This document shows, piece by piece, positions 1 to 8,847 of a stretch of 53,801 nt of DNA; position 1 is the first letter of the stretch; the number at the start of each line of letters is the position of its first letter. The translations under genes and the position numbers were made by a program. The DNA lies in assembly GCA_001839685.1 (NCBI GenBank), contig MLAK01000858.1, forward strand, positions 1-53,801. The letters are read 5' to 3'. The notes beneath the pieces are model-generated. The model ran no database searches and was not told the DNA's origin. It saw only the letters and a list, made by a program, of their open reading frames with translations. The DNA comes from Tritrichomonas foetus. Taxonomy: Eukaryota > Parabasalia > Tritrichomonadida > Tritrichomonadidae.

Positions 1-137
1 ATGACTCAAACATAATATATCATGATATATTACTTTGCCATAGAAAAAATTCACGAGAATAAAATTAGCATTTGAATACTTTACGTGTGCACTTTTTAGT
101 CGATGGTCTAACCTGAAAATTTTCCTTTTGATACTTG

Positions 138-2342
138 ATGAGTGATAATCCAGCACCTTCTTTAAATATCAAAATCGAAAAAAGCAAAAAAGCTACTAAC
201 TCTCTCTTCGATAAGCCAATAAATGCCAAAAAACCAACAAATGAACCAGGCAAACCGGGAATCAATATACAATTTAATCACCAAATTACAAAACATGCTC
301 CTTCTACTCATTCAAATGCTCAACAAAACAAACCAGCTCTCCCGAAAATAGAAAGAGCTAACCAAAACAAGAAGGCCGCAATCGTTTTCGAATGGCCACG
401 TAAAAACCAATACACAATAGAAGAGGCACGCCGTTTCAGAGAAGCCGTTAGAGACTTTTTACACAAGACAGAATCAAAGAAAATTTCCGATGAACAATTC
501 ATCCAAATGTCCGCTCTTCTCAGTCGCTTTAAGTTCAGTCAGCGTAAAAAGGTCGATCAAGGAAGACAGGCAAAACCACCAAACAGGAACGAATTAGAGA
601 AACAAGAACACAAAATTATTTCAGAACTCAATAAATTAACAATTGATAACTTTATGCTTATCGTTGATAATCTTACAACCCGCGAAGACAATTTCCTTCA
701 GAAATCCTACCTTGAAATGCTTGCCAAGAATTTGGTCAATCAGGCATCACTTCAGCCACTTTTCTCCGATCTTTACTCCCTTTGTGCTTCTTCAATTTCA
801 CAAGTTTTGAACAACAGCGAATTCGCTGAATCACGAAACACCTTCTGCCATACCATTCAAACGAACTCTCGTGATGCCGTTAAGAAGGAGTTGCAATCAA
901 ATGCCAAATTTGCAAGTGAAGCAGCTGTTGGATCTTCTTCATTTTATGGATTTCTTGCTAACCGTGATTTCCTACCAATTCAAAGTGTCTTTGATCTTGT
1001 TATTGAAGGCTTACAAGATCCAACACCACTTCATATTGAAATTGTACGCCAATTGTTATTACCAGCAGGTAAGAAAATCGACGAAAAAATCCCAGAGTCT
1101 AAAACAAAAATTTTTGATGTTCTTGTCAGCATTTCAAAGAATAAGGAAATCCCAGGAAGTGTTCGCTATCCACTTTTAGATCTTCTTGAAGCTCGCTCAA
1201 ATAATTGGGATATCAAAGAATTAGTTCATCACATCGTCTCGGCTAAAACATTAAGTGCCGCAGCTTCCAGCTCTGTCCATCCATCAGCAACACAAAAAGG
1301 TTATCAAAAAGAACAAAAGCCAACAATTACTGCTGGCTCAAACGCTTTTGCTGCTTTAATGCATGATGATGAAGACGATGAAGAATTTTATGAAGAAGAA
1401 GAAGAATTAGGCGACTTCGATGGTGAAGATATGGTTCGTCGCTATGTTGTTGATAATGAAATTTCACCAAGCTGGCGTAAATCTTATGTCGGTGAATTAT
1501 TCTTTGCTATTGCATTAAGACCAGAAAAAGACATTCGTCGTGCTATGAATCTTCTTCAAGAATTGAATGAAAACAACGATTTCGTTGATAATGAGGCCGC
1601 TTTTCAAGCAATTTGTGACACAGCTCAACGATGCTTCTCAGAAGAAGTTATGGAAAAATTACCAAATGCAATTTCAAACTGTGGTTCTATTTTTGCTCGT
1701 TTATGCTCATTAAATTGTGTCAGTGTTGATCAATTTGCTGATGTTTTCCCACTCGAAAATTATAAGGTAAATATTGTTATTTCTTTCTTGAAAGAAATCG
1801 TAAAAGTTAAGAAAACTACTCTATTACGTGAAAGTGAATTTTGGAACCAATATAAATGGCGTCCAGAAAATTGCAATCATCTCGAAATTGCACAGCAATT
1901 TGCTGACTTTGAAAATAGTGATATACTATTCGATTTATTCCCATTGTATGACTTCATTATGAACTTATTCGATGCTATCGATCTTACTGTTAATCCTGAA
2001 GAGAATAATGATGAAGATGAAGCACCAAATCTTGAATCAGTTTTAGAAGAAATACCACCAGATGTTCTTTCAATGCCAGCATTTGCTATTGGTGCCATTG
2101 AAATCCTTGTTCATTATATTGATAATATGAGCTTCTTTGAAACAGTTCTTCCTTCACTTAAAGAAAATGAACTTTCTATCCTTCTTTGGGTTGAACAATA
2201 TGGAATTCGCGAATATCGTGATGTTGATACCGTTGTTAAGCTGATCAAACAAGTTGCAAAATGCGGGAAATTTAATATTGATTCATTCAAAAATCATGCA
2301 GGAAATGAGAAGCATCAAGAAATTGTTCAGAAATTGAAATAA
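138..2342 (+). CDS. eIF4G-like translation initiation factor (MIF4G domain)
   Basis: Encodes 734 residues from the ATG at 138; the frame opens one codon earlier with TTG, which is not used. Residues about 163-360 look like a MIF4G domain: the opening LNKLTIDNF and the run of paired helices match the eIF4G core that binds eIF4A. The N-terminal 100 residues are Lys/Pro/Asn-rich and disordered. A YTIEEARRFREAVRDFL segment precedes the domain where eIF4G proteins often carry an eIF4E-binding helix, but it does not fit the canonical motif. A very acidic linker (about 410-435) leads into a helical C-terminal half that could be MA3/W2-like; this part is weakly recognisable. By family knowledge it would scaffold cap-dependent initiation in the cytosol. 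DAP5-like or another MIF4G protein is the main alternative. Confidence 0.75.
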   Translation: MSDNPAPSLNIKIEKSKKATNSLFDKPINAKKPTNEPGKPGINIQFNHQITKHAPSTHSNAQQNKPALPKIERANQNKKAAIVFEWPRKNQYTIEEARRFREAVRDFLHKTESKKISDEQFIQMSALLSRFKFSQRKKVDQGRQAKPPNRNELEKQEHKIISELNKLTIDNFMLIVDNLTTREDNFLQKSYLEMLAKNLVNQASLQPLFSDLYSLCASSISQVLNNSEFAESRNTFCHTIQTNSRDAVKKELQSNAKFASEAAVGSSSFYGFLANRDFLPIQSVFDLVIEGLQDPTPLHIEIVRQLLLPAGKKIDEKIPESKTKIFDVLVSISKNKEIPGSVRYPLLDLLEARSNNWDIKELVHHIVSAKTLSAAASSSVHPSATQKGYQKEQKPTITAGSNAFAALMHDDEDDEEFYEEEEELGDFDGEDMVRRYVVDNEISPSWRKSYVGELFFAIALRPEKDIRRAMNLLQELNENNDFVDNEAAFQAICDTAQRCFSEEVMEKLPNAISNCGSIFARLCSLNCVSVDQFADVFPLENYKVNIVISFLKEIVKVKKTTLLRESEFWNQYKWRPENCNHLEIAQQFADFENSDILFDLFPLYDFIMNLFDAIDLTVNPEENNDEDEAPNLESVLEEIPPDVLSMPAFAIGAIEILVHYIDNMSFFETVLPSLKENELSILLWVEQYGIREYRDVDTVVKLIKQVAKCGKFNIDSFKNHAGNEKHQEIVQKLK

Positions 2343-2931
2343 TTTTTATTTAATTTTTTTATTATTATCTTAAAAAAAATATATATTTAAAGATTTTGTT
2401 TTTTCTTTTTGCGTTATTTTGTTTTCTGATTTCTTGGTCATCACAAGTCTCTTACTTGCTCATTCTAAAATAATGATTAGTTTCCAGACAGCTAATTTAA
2501 TTCCTAATGTGAAAAATATTTTCTCTTTGAGATAACTCACTAATGTTGAATACAGATAGTATCAATGAGTGAGTTCTCTAATCAAAATGAACCCTTATTT
2601 AAAGATTCTTAATTAACTAAATTCGTTTTTTTTTTTTAGGATAAAAGGACTCATAAAAGCAGTTTGCATTTCACTGCATGTTATACACATGTTTTGCTCT
2701 TTCAAAGTGAAGATATATTTTCGACAAGATATTAACCAAGTCTTTGTATAAAAGAAATCGGTGACACGCTACAGCATGAAAAGTAGAATAAAGATAAAAA
2801 TTCATTTTAGTTTAGTTTTAGTAAATCAATAGTTTATGAAAAGACAATTATTGTTCAGATCCAAGAGATTATCATAATAGCTGAATCAAATTGCAAACAA
2901 AAGATCTCTGAATCTATTTTTATTTTAGTTT
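2343..2931. other. Convergent intergenic region, AT-rich
   Basis: 589 bases between the 3' ends of two converging genes. No credible coding frame. It contains an imperfect hairpin (2529-2578, listed separately) and a T10 run near 2630. Nothing else stands out. Confidence 0.6.
2529..2578. repeat. Imperfect inverted repeat (hairpin) in a 3' flank
   Basis: The left arm (2529-2549) reads GAGATAACTCACTAATGTTGA with bulges against the right arm TCAATGAGTGAGTTCTC (2562-2578), leaving a loop of about 12 bases. The core pairing AACTCACT/AGTGAGTT is perfect. It lies about 190 bases after the eIF4G-like stop and could be a 3'-end structure or chance. Confidence 0.4.
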
Positions 2932-3651
2932 TTATCGAAAGAGAAGAGCCTGGACGACAAAACACAATAGACCAGCAACACCTGATGCGATGAGGTTTGG
3001 TAAAAACGCTCTCGCCGGAGCATCAAACGCTTTATTTAATTTCATGAAAATTGAAGCGCCCATTGTAATTCCGCCGATAATTGATATCACATAATCTGCT
3101 TTTAATCCAACAAGCAGGCAAACAAAACCAACGGGAATCATAAAAATTGTTGAATATCCAAATAAGCAAATCAATTGAAAAAGTGAAGGTGGATTGAAGA
3201 AAGTGGTGAACCATCTGAACAAGAAAGGGCCGCCAAAAACAAAAGCAAAAGTCAAAAGTGCCGCAACAACAAAAGGATAGAAATTAAATCTCCATTCTTT
3301 CCCTTTTTCTGACCACGCTGTTAAATTTCCGAAAATAAGCATAAGAAAAGGCGATGTAAAAGAGATCCAAACTGGTCCGTAAAGGTCTGGCGGGTCGGCG
3401 AGAGAAATAAAAGTATTGTTGAGTGGATTGATTGCCATTATAATCCTCTTAATAACATCTTCTGTATTGACATTGAAAAACTGCTTGTAATATTGTAGCG
3501 AAAATATCGAAGAGCTTCTTGATTGTGAGGAATTATAATTCGATTGATTTTGATGGTCATTTAAACTGGATTCAAGTGTAACGGTATTCATTTCTGATAT
3601 TCCATCATTTAACACTTGTTGGAATTGAAGATCGGTTTGGTCATCAGCCAT
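2932..3651 (-). CDS. Yip1 domain (YIPF1/2-like) Golgi membrane protein
   Basis: Encodes 239 residues from the ATG at 3651 (MADDQTDLQF). A frame extension to 3684 would need a GTG start, so it is not used. A soluble Ser/Asn/Gln-rich N-terminus of about 75 residues is followed by FNVNTEDVIKRI and then DPPDLYGPVWIS, the signature entry to the Yip1 domain of YIPF1/YIPF2 (a DLYGPFWI-type motif). Five hydrophobic segments follow to the C-terminus, the usual Yip1 topology. Family members bind Rab GTPases and act in ER-Golgi vesicle traffic. It shares a 148-base divergent promoter region with the capping-enzyme homologue at 3800. Confidence 0.85.
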   Translation of the reverse strand: MADDQTDLQFQQVLNDGISEMNTVTLESSLNDHQNQSNYNSSQSRSSSIFSLQYYKQFFNVNTEDVIKRIIMAINPLNNTFISLADPPDLYGPVWISFTSPFLMLIFGNLTAWSEKGKEWRFNFYPFVVAALLTFAFVFGGPFLFRWFTTFFNPPSLFQLICLFGYSTIFMIPVGFVCLLVGLKADYVISIIGGITMGASIFMKLNKAFDAPARAFLPNLIASGVAGLLCFVVQALLFR

Positions 3652-3799
3652 TGAGTAATTTTTATTTTTAACCTTAATTCTCACTTTTTAACCATAAAAC
3701 AACGGTTTGAATATTGAATGTAAAATTTCCCCCTTGCATTCAACCAGATATTTAAAAATAACCGCAAATTATTTGGCCGTCAATTAATTTTGATGTAAA
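3652..3799. promoter_or_regulatory. Bidirectional promoter region
   Basis: 148 bases between two divergent start codons must hold both promoters. It contains ATTTGGCC at 3771-3778, a motif seen in several other upstream regions here, and AACGGTTTGAATA near 3701, which resembles AACGGTTGAATCG in the divergent region near 40022. No exact TCAYW initiator is adjacent to either ATG. Confidence 0.5.
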
Positions 3800-5494
3800 A
3801 TGGTTAAATTAATTTCAGATAATGGTCAAATAGGTAATCAGATGCAATATTTTAGAGTTAAAAAGACTCCTTTCATTCCATTTTATTTGCCTGATGGGCA
3901 TATCACATCAGTTCGTGATATGGAAGCATTACTTTTAGGATCAAGTCCTTTACCGCTGGTTATTCTTTTAACACATCGCCGATTTGATATTCCCAACAAA
4001 CAACAATACCAACTCGATTTTCGTAACATAAGAATATCTAGTACGCATATTCCAGATGGTCCAGCTTTTTCAGAGTTCAAAAAGTTGGTTTTCGATTACC
4101 TCAAATTATATCCAAAAGGGATGATTGGTGTTTCTGCCGAAAAACGAAACGACTTATGCGGCTACTTCATCGTCAGGTGGCTCCTCGAGGAAAAAATGGT
4201 CGAAATTCCAGATGCCCTATCATACTTCAAAAACTCAGCTCCAGAGGGAATAACCGACCCCCACTATCTCAAATCGATTCAAGAAATATATGAAGACGAT
4301 CCCAGCCTGAGTGCAGCATCAGCAAATTTATACGATTCGCCGCCGCCACTTCCAGACTCACCAATTGAAGATTCAAGTCTTATAAAAGTTACTGTCCATG
4401 ATGAGCGACTGAAGCACGTAAACAGAAACATTATAATTAATAATTCTGATGATCCAATTTTGAACGCTGTCGGAATGGCAGTTCAGCCGCAAGATGCGGG
4501 AACTATTTTAAGTGATCTCCGCCTACTTTTGTCAATTAGTGAACGAGATTTTTTTGTTGCTCCATATTTTGGATTTAATAGCGCCACTGCTAGACAAATC
4601 AAAGACGACTATGGCTCCTTATACATGGTCATGCCTGAACCACAAGGCAAAAGATGTCTTTTATATATTCGTGGCCCAAACAGATACTTAGTAGGCGAGG
4701 ACTTTTTGAGGCAAGTTAATTTATACCTGCCTGAAACAGAAAAAGGAAATCAAACATTAAGTTCAGGTATATTTGAAGGAACACTTGCTAAAGAAGGAGA
4801 TGACTCTATAAAAACAATGCTATTTATTAGTGACGTCCATATGTTTAATGGAGATGATTTACGACGAAAACCATTCGATTTGCGAATGGGCGTTATTTTT
4901 AACAAAGTTATTTTCTTCCGGCAAGCCCAGCAAAGCAGAAAACTTAATTTAGACAAATTTGAGCAAGATGATATCAATGTTGATCTTCGAAAATACTTAA
5001 GATTAAAATATATGGATTTAATATTCAATAATCCTGCTAAATATATGAACATACCAGTATATGGACTAGTTTTTTCAAGTAAATCACCACCGAAGAAATC
5101 ACAAATCTCATTCATGTGGAAAGTGGATTCACAGGAAGACATAACAGTGAGAGTACGTGTGAAAAGTGATAAATATGCAGAAGGTACAGTAAATACAATG
5201 ACTGAAGATGAAATCCCTATAGTTAAACTATCACCTGTAACACCAATGTTGAAGCAGCTGAATGGAAAGTTAATCGATATTGGTCTCTCTGATTTCGAAA
5301 ACCAGAAATGGGAAGTGAAAGGAGTTTCTGATCATTCTCATACAACTCGCCGTGAAAGATTTGCGGATTTAATGTCAAGGCCAACCTTGATTCAATATGG
5401 AGCTGAAGACTTGAAGAGAGATGTGCATCAAATTATTCAAATGGCTGTTTATGTTGAAGAAGATCGATCGAAGCAGCAGAAAAGGATCCACTAA
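3800..5494 (+). CDS. mRNA capping-enzyme homologue, both domains apparently inactive
   Basis: Encodes 564 residues. The architecture is that of the metazoan-type capping enzyme: an N-terminal cysteine-phosphatase-like triphosphatase domain (about 20-165) and a C-terminal guanylyltransferase-like domain (about 225-560). The phosphatase loop expected as IGVHCxxGxxRTG reads IGVSAEKRNDLCG (109-121), so the His-Cys pair is Ser112-Ala113 and the Arg is gone, while the following helix and PEGITDPHYLKSI (family PPGIYxxxYLKEL) remain. In the transferase, motif I expected as YMVSWKADGTR reads YMVMPEPQGKR (275-285), putting Glu280 at the GMP-accepting Lys. Motif III DGE reads EGT (326-328), motif IV DGLIF reads YGLVF (421-425), and motif V KWK reads MWK (439-441). 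Frame and hydrophobic core are intact, so it is a gene, not a relic. Inferred role: a non-catalytic, possibly RNA-, CTD- or capping-enzyme-binding paralogue. Confidence 0.8.
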   Translation: MVKLISDNGQIGNQMQYFRVKKTPFIPFYLPDGHITSVRDMEALLLGSSPLPLVILLTHRRFDIPNKQQYQLDFRNIRISSTHIPDGPAFSEFKKLVFDYLKLYPKGMIGVSAEKRNDLCGYFIVRWLLEEKMVEIPDALSYFKNSAPEGITDPHYLKSIQEIYEDDPSLSAASANLYDSPPPLPDSPIEDSSLIKVTVHDERLKHVNRNIIINNSDDPILNAVGMAVQPQDAGTILSDLRLLLSISERDFFVAPYFGFNSATARQIKDDYGSLYMVMPEPQGKRCLLYIRGPNRYLVGEDFLRQVNLYLPETEKGNQTLSSGIFEGTLAKEGDDSIKTMLFISDVHMFNGDDLRRKPFDLRMGVIFNKVIFFRQAQQSRKLNLDKFEQDDINVDLRKYLRLKYMDLIFNNPAKYMNIPVYGLVFSSKSPPKKSQISFMWKVDSQEDITVRVRVKSDKYAEGTVNTMTEDEIPIVKLSPVTPMLKQLNGKLIDIGLSDFENQKWEVKGVSDHSHTTRRERFADLMSRPTLIQYGAEDLKRDVHQIIQMAVYVEEDRSKQQKRIH

Positions 5495-6424
5495 TAATAT
5501 CCATTAATCAAGCAATATTTGAGTCTTGATTAGGATTTTTTATGATTTTTATTATTATTATTATTTTAAACTGTTTTAGGCATTTTTCTATTTCAAAAAA
5601 AATCTTTGTTTTATTTCCTTCATTATAATGACTTATTTCCTTCAAATATGTATAATTGTATGAAAATGCTCTTCTTTCTACAAGAGCAATCATTTTTTGA
5701 GAATTCTGACAGAATCTGATATTTTATCTTATTGAAACAAATCATGACAAAAATGGTATTCAATGATATTTCTACTATATGAAAATCATAACCAGCTGTA
5801 ATTTCGTTTAATAAATGAAAATATTTTTCTGGAGAATCATTTTGATCACGAAAGGAAAAACATTATTTGGGTTCTCAGATAATAATATCTGCACTATATC
5901 ATGCAAAACTCGTGAATATTTGCAGAAAAGAATCGTTAGATAATGATCAAATAAGATTGAATAATCAAACAATATTGAATAACCTCATAGAAATTTTGAT
6001 ATATATTAAATCAATTTTTTTCATGTGAGATTATTCATTTCAATGGTTCTTCAGAAATCTGCTTATTTCATCAGTATCTTCGATATGTTACTTAATGGAA
6101 ATATCAATCTTATATCTTTATCATCTTTCTTTTTTGTTGGATAAATAAATTCAATGAATTGTCTTCCACAAATAAATTTTGTTAATTTCGTGATATTCAA
6201 AAGAAATAATATCTTTTCAATGAAATTTTATATAATATTCAATTTCTTAAAAACTCATTTAAAAATTCTCAATTAATCCATAATTCAGAAACAAATGTTC
6301 ATTCTCAAACTTTTTCATAGTGTTTTTCCATTTATTTTTCAATTACAACAATCATTCAATATTAAATGGTTGCTGAAATTTCAAAGCTTTTCCAAAATGT
6401 TGGTTTATATTTTCTGAATATTAT

Positions 6425-6529
6425 GCGTATAACATTGAAAATCACGTATAAAATATTGAAAATCTTATATAAAATATTGAAAATAGCATATAAAATATTG
6501 AAAATAATATGTAAAATATTGAAAACTCA
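6425..6529. repeat. 21-bp tandem repeat, about 4.5 copies
   Basis: Units of the form ATTGAAAATCNNNTATAAAAT (consensus read from the copies starting at 6434, 6455, 6476 and 6497, with a partial one at 6518) differ mainly at three or four central bases. The array ends about 100 bases before the kinase ATG, so it lies in the promoter-proximal region. Confidence 0.85.
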
Positions 6530-6614
6530 TAAAAGTTTCAATGAAAATATTCTAAATATCTATTTCAAAATTTTCGTCTTTGCACACAATAGTTTTTAAA
6601 GAAATTGAAAACAA

Positions 6615-6619
6615 TCACA
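6615..6619 (+). promoter_or_regulatory. Initiator-like TCACA before the kinase
   Basis: TCACA fits the parabasalid initiator pattern TCA(C/T)(A/T). The presumed +1 A (6617) lies 14 bases before the ATG at 6631. Confidence 0.4.
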
Positions 6620-6630
6620 TCAACAAAAAA

Positions 6631-8022
6631 ATGGATGACGGAATCAGGCCAGGCTCTACCATCGGTAGCTTCGTCCTCGAACGTAATATCGGCAGTGGAG
6701 CCTTTGCGTCAGTATGGAGAGGCCATCACATCAATTCCAAAAGCCCTGTTGCTATCAAAGTCATCAACAAATCAACTATTTCAACAGAAGTCGCTCAAAC
6801 TCGTCTACAGCGCGAAATCGCCCTCCTCAAGCAGATGGAGCATCCTTTCATTGCAGAATTTTTCCAAGTTATCGAAGATCCAATGAGCTATTATTTAGTC
6901 ATGGAATATGTCGAAAACGGAAACCTCCTCGATTATGTAAACAGCAACGGTCGTCTCTCTGAAGATCAAGCGCGTCGTTATTTCGCTCAACTCGTTTCCT
7001 GCCTCGAATATCTCCATTGCGAGAAAAAAGTTGCGCACAGAGATCTTAAATGCGAAAATGTTCTTCTCGATAAGTACAACAACATCAGGCTAATCGATTT
7101 TGGCCTTTCAAACATGTTCAGCGACGTATGTCCACAATTATCTACAGCGTGCGGATCCCCAGCTTATGCAGCGCCAGAAATGATCAAAGGAAACACATAT
7201 ACTATTCAAGCCGATATTTGGAGTGCTGGAATTTTGCTTTTCGCTATCGTTGCCGGCCATCTTCCATATGACGATGATAATGTTCAACGGCTTCTTCAGA
7301 AAATTGTGTATACTGATGTCTTTTACCCATCTTTTTTATCCCCACCACTTGTCGATCTTCTTTCGAAGATGATTTGCAAAGATCCAGAAGAGCGAATAAC
7401 TCTGGATAAAATCAAAGAGCATCCATGGTTCTCACAGGCCGAATACTATGCTCTTTTACAGCAGAGTTGTTTCGATAATATCAGAAACCATGATTCAAAT
7501 AATGAAGCGTCAATTGCTGAAAGTAAAATCGATCGTGAAGTGATTGATAAAATGACATCACTTGGTGTTGATTGCCATCAGCTTCACCAGTCCTTGCTCA
7601 TGGGTGAGTTCACTGAATTAACAGCACTGTATAGAATTCTCTTACGTGCAAAAACAACTGAAATTATGAAGGACTCAATGACTAAAGTTCAACAGAATGC
7701 ATCGCCATTCATGTCGCCTGCTCGCCTACAAACAATGCCTCTCATGAGACCACCGCCAGTGAATGGAAAACCAATACCACTCATGCCAATGCCCGCAGCA
7801 AACACGAATACACCACCGCCGTCTGTTCCAATGATACAGAAGAAGAGTCCCACATTCGTACAGAAGCCGGCATTCCAAACACCCCTCTCTGGAAGCCAAA
7901 GAGTTCTTAAGTCACCTGTACTGAACAATACAGCGAACAGAAGATTATCTAGGCCAGTGGCAATTAGACGTCCAATGAATATGCCTAATCCGAATAATCA
8001 ACTTGTATCTCACGAAATGTGA
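6631..8022 (+). CDS. CAMKL Ser/Thr protein kinase, MARK/SIK-like with UBA-like segment
   Basis: Encodes 463 residues from the ATG at 6631; an upstream TTG in frame is ignored. The kinase domain (about 9-268) is complete: glycine loop IGSGAFASVWRG, VAIKVINK lysine, HRDLKCEN catalytic loop (around 136), DFG in LIDFGLSN, and activation segment through ACGSPAYAAPE with a Thr at the usual LKB1-type site. ADIWSAGILLF and HPWF end it. Residues about 300-342 (IDREVIDKMTSLGVDCHQLH...) resemble the UBA domain that follows the kinase in MARK/AMPK-related enzymes. The tail is Pro/Met/Asn-rich with many PPP runs and likely phosphosites. In this family the role is polarity, microtubule or metabolic signalling; the exact substrate cannot be inferred. 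It serves as an intact comparison for the pseudokinase at 26.7-27.8 kb. Confidence 0.9.
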   Translation: MDDGIRPGSTIGSFVLERNIGSGAFASVWRGHHINSKSPVAIKVINKSTISTEVAQTRLQREIALLKQMEHPFIAEFFQVIEDPMSYYLVMEYVENGNLLDYVNSNGRLSEDQARRYFAQLVSCLEYLHCEKKVAHRDLKCENVLLDKYNNIRLIDFGLSNMFSDVCPQLSTACGSPAYAAPEMIKGNTYTIQADIWSAGILLFAIVAGHLPYDDDNVQRLLQKIVYTDVFYPSFLSPPLVDLLSKMICKDPEERITLDKIKEHPWFSQAEYYALLQQSCFDNIRNHDSNNEASIAESKIDREVIDKMTSLGVDCHQLHQSLLMGEFTELTALYRILLRAKTTEIMKDSMTKVQQNASPFMSPARLQTMPLMRPPPVNGKPIPLMPMPAANTNTPPPSVPMIQKKSPTFVQKPAFQTPLSGSQRVLKSPVLNNTANRRLSRPVAIRRPMNMPNPNNQLVSHEM

Positions 8023-8847
8023 TTCTGCTTTTATTTTATATGGTTATAACCGACTATTTAATATAGATAAGATAATAAAAAATCTAAAAAAAAAATCAAT
8101 ATAATTGTTGTTTATTCATTTTGGTTTTTGTTATATTTTAGTGTCTTTTGAGAAAATAATAAACATTTAATAAAAATATTTGAAATAACCATTTAAGTTT
8201 TGTGCACAAAATACCCGAAATGTACCCATTTTTTAAGTATCTTTTTTGATAATGAAAAAAGTTAAGTCAAAAAACTGATCTTCCATTTGTTGGTGAATAG
8301 TTGTTGAAAGACCATTTTTACATATCAAAAAGATGCTTTCAAAAATATCCGACCAAGTGCCTGAGATATTTTCTATTTAAATATCGGGATTTCATGTAAA
8401 TCTCACATTATCTGATATATTATTTAAAATTATGAATATCACTGATCAACAACAGTAAATTATATTATTTTACGATTTAACAGTCAGATATAAATAATGT
8501 TGATGATTCAAAGTTTTCAAACAAGTTTTTGTTTAATCGAAACAATTGAAGTTTTTATATGGATAGCTACTACCCATTACTTATGTTTAAATTAGTCGGG
8601 TATCCTACACATATTTCGAATAACCAGGTATTACCTGTGTAACTAACGAATTCTCGTTTTGGATATCCGAGACAAAAAGGCACAAGGGGAAATAGCACCC
8701 ATTTTTTTCAAGTACCCAAAAAAACTGGTACAATTTTCCACGGGTACCATCAAAAAATCGACGGGTATATACCACTGAAAGGGCTAATTAGATAATATTC
8801 CATACAATTTTTATTGAGATATAATTGCTAAATAAAAACTATGATAA
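8023..8847. other. Convergent intergenic region with decayed-element features
   Basis: 825 bases between the 3' ends of the kinase and the LtaS-like gene, with no coding frame. Most of it is the segment 8211-8768, listed separately, which is unusually rich in TACCC/GGGTA words. Confidence 0.55.
8211..8768. mobile_element. Possible decayed element with ATACCCG/CGGGTAT ends
   Basis: The segment starts ATACCCG (8211-8217) and ends CGGGTAT (8762-8768), an exact 7-base terminal inverted repeat. Inside are a direct repeat (GAAATGTACCCATTTTTTAAG at 8217-8237 against GAAATAGCACCCATTTTTTTCAAG at 8689-8712), an inverted pair TCGGGTATCC (8596-8605) and GGATATCCGA (8661-8670) matching at 9 of 10 bases, and the palindrome AGGTATTACCT (8626-8636). 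There is no transposase frame. The clustering is visible in the sequence; calling it a mobile-element relic is inference. Confidence 0.35.

Larger units (their letters stand above)
5495..6630. other. Intergenic region with a tandem repeat
   Basis: About 1.1 kb of AT-rich sequence upstream of the MARK-like kinase. It holds the 21-base tandem repeat at 6425-6529 (listed separately). Short open frames here are repeat- or composition-driven and not supported as genes. Confidence 0.6.

Noticed and set aside
3652..3684. N-terminal extension of the Yip1 protein
   Set aside because: It depends on a GTG start; eukaryotic initiation at the ATG at 3651 is preferred.
5508..5693. 61-codon minus-strand frame after the capping homologue
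   Set aside because: Low-complexity IIIIIKIIK from an ATT run; no support as a gene.
6366..6599. 77-codon frame with ILKITYKILKI-type repeats
   Set aside because: It is the translation of the 21-bp tandem repeat (21 is divisible by 3, so the frame stays open). No independent support.
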